From positions 43,640 to 107,639 of the forward strand of contig JAKFEE010000041.1 of assembly GCA_036675815.1 (NCBI GenBank): a stretch of DNA of 64,000 nucleotides. The letters are read 5' to 3'. Both the position numbers and the translations under genes were made by a program. The notes beneath the pieces are model-generated. The model had not been told where the DNA came from, did no database searches, and worked only from the letters and a program-made list of their open reading frames with translations. Within the stretch, counting starts at the first letter, position 1. Each line of letters opens with the position of its first letter. Below are positions 60,319-64,000 of the stretch, one piece after another. Source of the DNA: JAKFEE01 sp036675815 (GTDB lineage Bacteria; Pseudomonadota; Alphaproteobacteria; Rhodospirillales; Magnetospirillaceae).

Positions 60319-61629
60319 TTAGGCGCCGAACACCCTTCGGAAGATGGTGTCCACGTGTTTGGTGTGATAGCCGAGGTCGAATAGCGCCTCGAGCTGCGCG
60401 GCCGGCAGGTGCGCCGCCACCTCCGTGTCCGCCTCGAGCAGGTCGAGGAAGCGGCCGCGGCCGTGCCACACTTCCATGGCGTTGCGCTGGACGGCGGCGT
60501 AGGCGGCCTCGCGCGACATGCCGGCCTGGGTCAGCGCCAGCAGCACCCGCTGCGAGAACACCAATCCGCCGAGCTGGTTGAGGTTCTTCTCGACCGCCTC
60601 GGGATAGACCACCAGCTTGTCGATGACGCCGGTCAGGCGCACCAGGGCGAAATCCAGGGTCACGGTGGCGTCGGGGCCGATCATGCGCTCGACCGACGAA
60701 TGCGAGATGTCGCGCTCGTGCCACAGCGCCACGTTCTCCATCGCCGGCAGGGCCATGCCGCGCACCAGGCGGGCGAGGCCGGTAAGATTCTCGGTCAGCA
60801 CCGGATTGCGCTTGTGCGGCATCGCCGACGAGCCCTTCTGCCCCGGCGAGAAATACTCCTCGGCCTCGCGCACCTCGGTGCGCTGCAGATGGCGGATCTC
60901 CACCGCCGCCCGCTCGATCGAACTGGCGATGACGCCCAGGGTGGCGAAGAACATGGCGTGGCGGTCACGCGGGATGACCTGGGTCGACAGCGGCTCCACC
61001 GCCAAGCCCAGCTTTTCCGCCACATACTGCTCGACGAAGGGGTCGATGTTGGCGAAGGTGCCGACGGCGCCGGAGATGGCGCAGGTGGCGATGTCGCTGC
61101 GCGCCGCCACCAGGCGCTCGCGGGCGCGCTGGAATTCGGCATGGAAGCCGGCGAATTTCAGGCCGATGGTCACCGGCTCGGCGTGGATGCCGTGGCTGCG
61201 CCCCATCGCCACCGTCATCTTGTGCTCGAGGGCGCGCCGCTTCAGCGCCGCCAGCAGGGCGTCGATGTCGGCCAGCAGGATGTCGGCGGCCTGGGTCAGC
61301 TGCACCGCCAGACAGGTGTCGAGCACGTCCGACGAGGTCATGCCCTGGTGGATGAACCGCGATTCCGCGCCGACATGCTCGGCCAGCTCGGTCAGGAAGG
61401 CGATGACGTCATGCTTGGTGGTGCGCTCGATCTCGTCGATACGGGCCGAACGCGCCGGCGTGTAGGGCTTGTCGCCCTTGGCCCACACCGCCTTGGCCGC
61501 CTCGGCGGGGATGACACCCAGTTGCGCGAGGGCGTCGCAGGCATGCGCCTCGATCTCGAACCAGATGCGGAAGCGGTTCTCGGGTTCCCAGATGCGGGTC
61601 ATCTCGGGGCGGCTGTAGCGTGGGATCAT
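60319..61629 (-). CDS. purB: Adenylosuccinate lyase
   Basis: 436 residues. MIPRYSRPEMTRIWEPENRF and QGMTSSDVLDTCLAVQLTQA start it, and the catalytic Ser loop is SSAMPHKRNPVLTENL. It acts twice in purine synthesis (SAICAR and adenylosuccinate). ATG 61629 begins the conserved sequence; the longer form to 61746 reads through non-homologous residues. Divergent from the Crp-family gene. Confidence 0.96.
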   Translation of the reverse strand: MIPRYSRPEMTRIWEPENRFRIWFEIEAHACDALAQLGVIPAEAAKAVWAKGDKPYTPARSARIDEIERTTKHDVIAFLTELAEHVGAESRFIHQGMTSSDVLDTCLAVQLTQAADILLADIDALLAALKRRALEHKMTVAMGRSHGIHAEPVTIGLKFAGFHAEFQRARERLVAARSDIATCAISGAVGTFANIDPFVEQYVAEKLGLAVEPLSTQVIPRDRHAMFFATLGVIASSIERAAVEIRHLQRTEVREAEEYFSPGQKGSSAMPHKRNPVLTENLTGLARLVRGMALPAMENVALWHERDISHSSVERMIGPDATVTLDFALVRLTGVIDKLVVYPEAVEKNLNQLGGLVFSQRVLLALTQAGMSREAAYAAVQRNAMEVWHGRGRFLDLLEADTEVAAHLPAAQLEALFDLGYHTKHVDTIFRRVFGA

Positions 61630-61823
61630 GATCCTGGTCCTTCGGGGGCAGACTTGCGCAGCCGCGGTTATGGCAAAAGCCGCCGCCTTTTGCAAAGCCC
61701 GCGGCCGAACAACGGTCTTGACGAGGTAACGGCTTGGCCGCAGCATCGCGCCGCGTATGTTCCGGTTTTTCTATAGAGCCGGATAGTCGTTCAAAATGAT
61801 GGCGTTAGCGCGGAGGCTGGGGC

Positions 61824-62513
61824 GTGATCACGGGGGGACTGGAAAGGATCGGGTTGTTTTCCGGGCTGCCGCCCGAGGCCATCCGCGAGATCGAAAGCCT
61901 GTGCCACTGGCATCGTTTTGCGGCCGAGGACGAGGTATTCGACAAGGACTCTGCTTCGCTGGACGTGTACTTCGTGGTCCAGGGGGCGGTGCGCATCATG
62001 AACCAGCTCGATGGCGGGCGCGAAGTGACCTTCGCCAATATCTCGGCAGGGAATTACTTTGGCGAACTTGCCGCCATCGATGGCCGGGGGCGGTCGGCGC
62101 GGGTCGCCGCGGCAGAAGACAGCATCCTCGCCAGCCTCGACAGTAAAGCCTTCATCGACGTGATGATGCGCCATCCCGGCATCGCCTTGCGCGTGATGGA
62201 CCGCTTCGTACGCATCATCCGCGCCCTCGACGGCCGCGTCTCCGACCTCAGCGCGCTCACGGAGGTGCAGCGCGTCTACGCCGAACTGGTGCGCCTGGCC
62301 CAGCCCGATCCGCGCCGCCCGGGCGGCTGGTACATACCCGATCTGCCCAATCACAAGGAGATCGCCAGTTGGGCGGGTACGGCGCGCGAATCGGTGGCGC
62401 AGGCCATCGGCGAGCTCGCCCGGCAGGGCGTCGCCGAGCGGCGCAGCATGAACATCGTCGTCCACGACTGGGCCCGCCTGCAGGAGATGGCGCGGGCGAC
62501 CGCCGAGAGCTAG
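61824..62513 (+). CDS. Crp/Fnr-family transcription regulator
   Basis: 229 residues with a cyclic-nucleotide-binding-like domain (about 10-125; GNYFGELAAIDGRGRSARVAA) and a C-terminal winged helix (NHKEIASWAGTARESVAQAIGEL). There is only one Cys near the N-terminus (Cys27), so it is not an FNR of the four-Cys type. It could be Crp-like. GTG start at 61824. The end overlaps the next gene, converging, by 4 bp. Confidence 0.87.
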   Translation: MITGGLERIGLFSGLPPEAIREIESLCHWHRFAAEDEVFDKDSASLDVYFVVQGAVRIMNQLDGGREVTFANISAGNYFGELAAIDGRGRSARVAAAEDSILASLDSKAFIDVMMRHPGIALRVMDRFVRIIRALDGRVSDLSALTEVQRVYAELVRLAQPDPRRPGGWYIPDLPNHKEIASWAGTARESVAQAIGELARQGVAERRSMNIVVHDWARLQEMARATAES

Positions 62514-63376
62514 CTCCGCAAGCGCCACCGCACCAGGGCCGCTCCGAGCCACAAGCCCGGTGGCAAGGCCACGATTTGCAGCGCCAGCAGCCGCTCGGCG
62601 TCAACGAGGGCGAGCGGCAAGAGCACCGCCATCCCCAACAGGCAGAGGGCAAAGAAGCGGGCTTGGCTGGCCTGGCGCCGAAAGGCCAGGAACGCACCGA
62701 TGATGGCCAGCACGGGCAGGCCCATCGTCCAGGGTTGCGGCACCGTCGCGGCCAGCACCGGCCGGAAATCAGTTGCGGCCGCCGGCCACAGCAGAATCGC
62801 TGCCGCCGGCACGCAGCTGGCGGCGATCGCCGCACGGAACGACCGGCAATAGACGCAGTCCACCGGCCATCGTCGATCCAGCCATTCCAGGCTGAGCATG
62901 ACGAGCGCCCAGGCCGCCGGCAGCATTGGGGTGGCTGTGGCCGGGGCGGCAGGCAGCATGGCGGCCGTGGCCACCAGGCCGAGCGCGGCGCCTTGCCGCA
63001 AGTGGGCGCGCTCGCCCTCCCAAATCCACGACAGCAGCAGGCCGCAGCCGGCAAAGGCGGCGATGGCCCACGCCGCCGGCCCGAGGCGCAGGGCGCCACC
63101 GACGATCACGCCCAGCGTCGCGCCGAGCCACCACGACCGCTGACCCCGTGCCGCCGCAGCCAGCAACGTCAGTACCGCGGCCAGCACCAGGTCGTAGGGG
63201 TGTGGCGGCCCCAGCGACGCGAATATCACCGCCAAGGCGGCGGCAGTCGCCAGGATGGACCAACCGCCGAAGGATGGCCGCAGCAAATGCGTCAGCATTA
63301 CGACAATTACACCGGAAATCAGGGGCGAATACATCGCGTTGCGAAGGGCTCGTGGCAATCTCGAAAGGAATACCAT
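62510..63376 (-). CDS. Polytopic membrane protein, unknown function
   Basis: 288 residues with about nine hydrophobic helices; no known family seen. It has two Cys close together (VDCVYCRS). The start is in a locally AT-richer patch. Confidence 0.6.
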   Translation of the reverse strand: MVFLSRLPRALRNAMYSPLISGVIVVMLTHLLRPSFGGWSILATAAALAVIFASLGPPHPYDLVLAAVLTLLAAAARGQRSWWLGATLGVIVGGALRLGPAAWAIAAFAGCGLLLSWIWEGERAHLRQGAALGLVATAAMLPAAPATATPMLPAAWALVMLSLEWLDRRWPVDCVYCRSFRAAIAASCVPAAAILLWPAAATDFRPVLAATVPQPWTMGLPVLAIIGAFLAFRRQASQARFFALCLLGMAVLLPLALVDAERLLALQIVALPPGLWLGAALVRWRLRS

Positions 63377-63528
63377 TTTTGTATGAAGCCAATTGAGTTT
63401 TTCCCCAAAGGGGGATTAAATGGCGCTCGCATGGGTAAGAGCATGCCGCCTCGACGCGGTGGCCAGAGATTAGGCGAAAGTCCGGAAAATACCGGCCCTC
63501 GACCCAAAATGCACGGTTAGGAGATGAC

Positions 63529-63705
63529 ATGGTCAAGGTAATCAACAAGTTCTTCAAGGACGAGTCCGGCGCGACCGCCATCGAGTACGGGCTGATCGCC
63601 GCCCTGATCGCCGTCGCCATCATCACGGCGGCGACCACCGTTGGCGACGATCTGGCGGGGCTGTTTGAAGAGGTGGCAGGAGAGTTGAACACCGCAACGA
63701 ATTAA
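63529..63705 (+). CDS. Flp/Fap-type pilin
   Basis: 58 residues. The conserved start FFKDESGATAIEYGLIAALIA and the Glu-Tyr pair match Flp pilins; a prepilin peptidase would cut just before the hydrophobic part. AGGAG precedes the ATG. No tad/cpa secretion genes lie in this window. Confidence 0.92.
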   Translation: MVKVINKFFKDESGATAIEYGLIAALIAVAIITAATTVGDDLAGLFEEVAGELNTATN

Positions 63706-63724
63706 AGCGAGCGAGCACAGCCAG

Positions 63725-63764
63725 AAAACCCCTTTGGAGTTGCGCTCCAAAGGGGTTTTGTTTT
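63725..63764 (+). terminator. Intrinsic terminator of the flp gene
   Basis: AAAACCCCTTTGGAG and CTCCAAAGGGGTTTT pair across a short TTGCG loop and are followed by GTTTT. It lies 20 bp after the pilin stop. Confidence 0.93.
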
Positions 63765-63765
63765 G

Positions 63766-63877
63766 GTGCGCCAGGCATGGCGCGTAGCGCCGTGACTGGC
63801 GCTGTCTTGGCCGCTGTGGTGGCGGTCAAGGTGACTTGGAGGTGAAAGTCCTCTGCGGGCCCTGGTGATGGGAACCG
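63766..63877 (+). mobile_element. Probable 5' fragment of a bacterial group II intron
   Basis: The sequence starts GTGCGCCAGGCATGGCGCG right at the terminator's T-run and later has AGGTGAAAGTCC and GGGAACCGCTA. GTGCG is the group II 5' consensus, and AGGTGAAAGTCC...GGGAACCGCT is a pattern I associate with domain I of bacterial introns with a reverse transcriptase. Insertion right behind a terminator stem is typical of class C introns. The rest is replaced by an IS-like sequence. Confidence 0.5.
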
Positions 63878-64000
63878 CTAGATGTTTAGTCCCGGCATTT
63901 GATGGTGCGGATCGAGCCTGAAGCGTTTGGGTTCGGTCGTCCAGGCCTTGCAGATGAACTCGTAGGGTGTGAGGCCCTTCAGCGTCTTCAGCCGCTTCGC
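63878..64000 (-). CDS. IS481-like transposase, C-terminal end (continues beyond window)
   Basis: The last 40 residues, AKRLKTLKGLTPYEFICKAW then TEPKRFRLDPHHQMPGLNI and a TAG stop, match the C-terminus of IS481-family (integrase core) transposases. It runs off the right edge, so the DDE site is not visible. It abuts the intron-like fragment without a visible inverted repeat. Confidence 0.75.
   Translation of the reverse strand, partial: AKRLKTLKGLTPYEFICKAWTTEPKRFRLDPHHQMPGLNI

Noticed and set aside
61824..62513. FNR as the identity of the Crp-family regulator near the right end
   Set aside because: It has only one N-terminal Cys, so the [4Fe-4S] cluster ligands are missing. Dnr/Nnr-type identity cannot be excluded but is not supported.

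Overview
The window is a GC-rich, almost fully coding chromosomal segment of a flagellated, denitrifying alphaproteobacterium, most likely from the Rhodospirillales. The evidence is a CtrA response regulator (full-length match to the family), the phosphotransferase ChpT, an F1-ATPase zeta inhibitor (DUF1476), a SigF/NrsF-type ECF sigma pair, PurS with PurL of the small type, a phasin, a class 2 PyrD, and a cytochrome cd1 nitrite reductase (NirS). I cannot name the genus or species from sequence alone. No rRNA, tRNA or CRISPR array was seen.

Layout. 1-5.6 kb: flagellar genes (end of flhA, flhF, flhG, a FliK-like protein; opposite strand fliJ and fliI), then ctrA and a sensor kinase (5.7-8.7 kb). 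8.7-11.5 kb: molybdenum-related genes (moaA, a ModE-type HTH protein, a DUF2478-DUF364 fusion). 11.5-19.6 kb: a soluble MCP-like protein overlapping an oxygen-binding di-iron (ODP-type) protein, chpT, and a cheA-cheW-cheY-cheB-cheR cluster. 19.6-24.7 kb: nadK, HAD hydrolase, pyrD, DUF952, a PAS/GGDEF diguanylate cyclase. 25-29.7 kb: nirS behind a hemerythrin-NIT-PAS histidine kinase, with a Crp/Fnr-type site before nirS. 30-37 kb: membrane proteins, icd, a FitAB/VapBC toxin-antitoxin pair, a MoxR/VWA pair and a phasin. 37-43 kb: a response regulator, a membrane kinase-like protein fused to a DEDDh exonuclease, and a CbrA-like transporter-kinase. 43-50.6 kb: a decayed higBA, psd-pssA, an OmpA-family porin, otsA, and a MASE3 kinase. 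50.7-61.6 kb: grxD, bolA and the purine genes purL, purQ, purS, purC and purB on one strand, broken by doxX and other short genes on the other strand, plus the ECF sigma/anti-sigma pair. 61.8-64 kb: a Crp-family regulator, a membrane protein, an orphan Flp pilin, and mobile-element debris.

Signal transduction dominates: four sensor kinases with intact H-boxes plus CheA, one kinase-like protein without its histidine, several receivers, ChpT, one diguanylate cyclase and one Crp-family regulator. Two themes recur. First, iron-oxo sensing is placed next to signalling modules: the ODP-type protein with a soluble MCP, and hemerythrin inside the kinase beside nirS. Second, small repeats and relics sit between genes: four copies of a roughly 55-bp palindrome, a 112-bp hairpin, a TIR-bounded element, and two GTGCGCC sequences directly behind intrinsic terminators that look like group II intron 5' ends.
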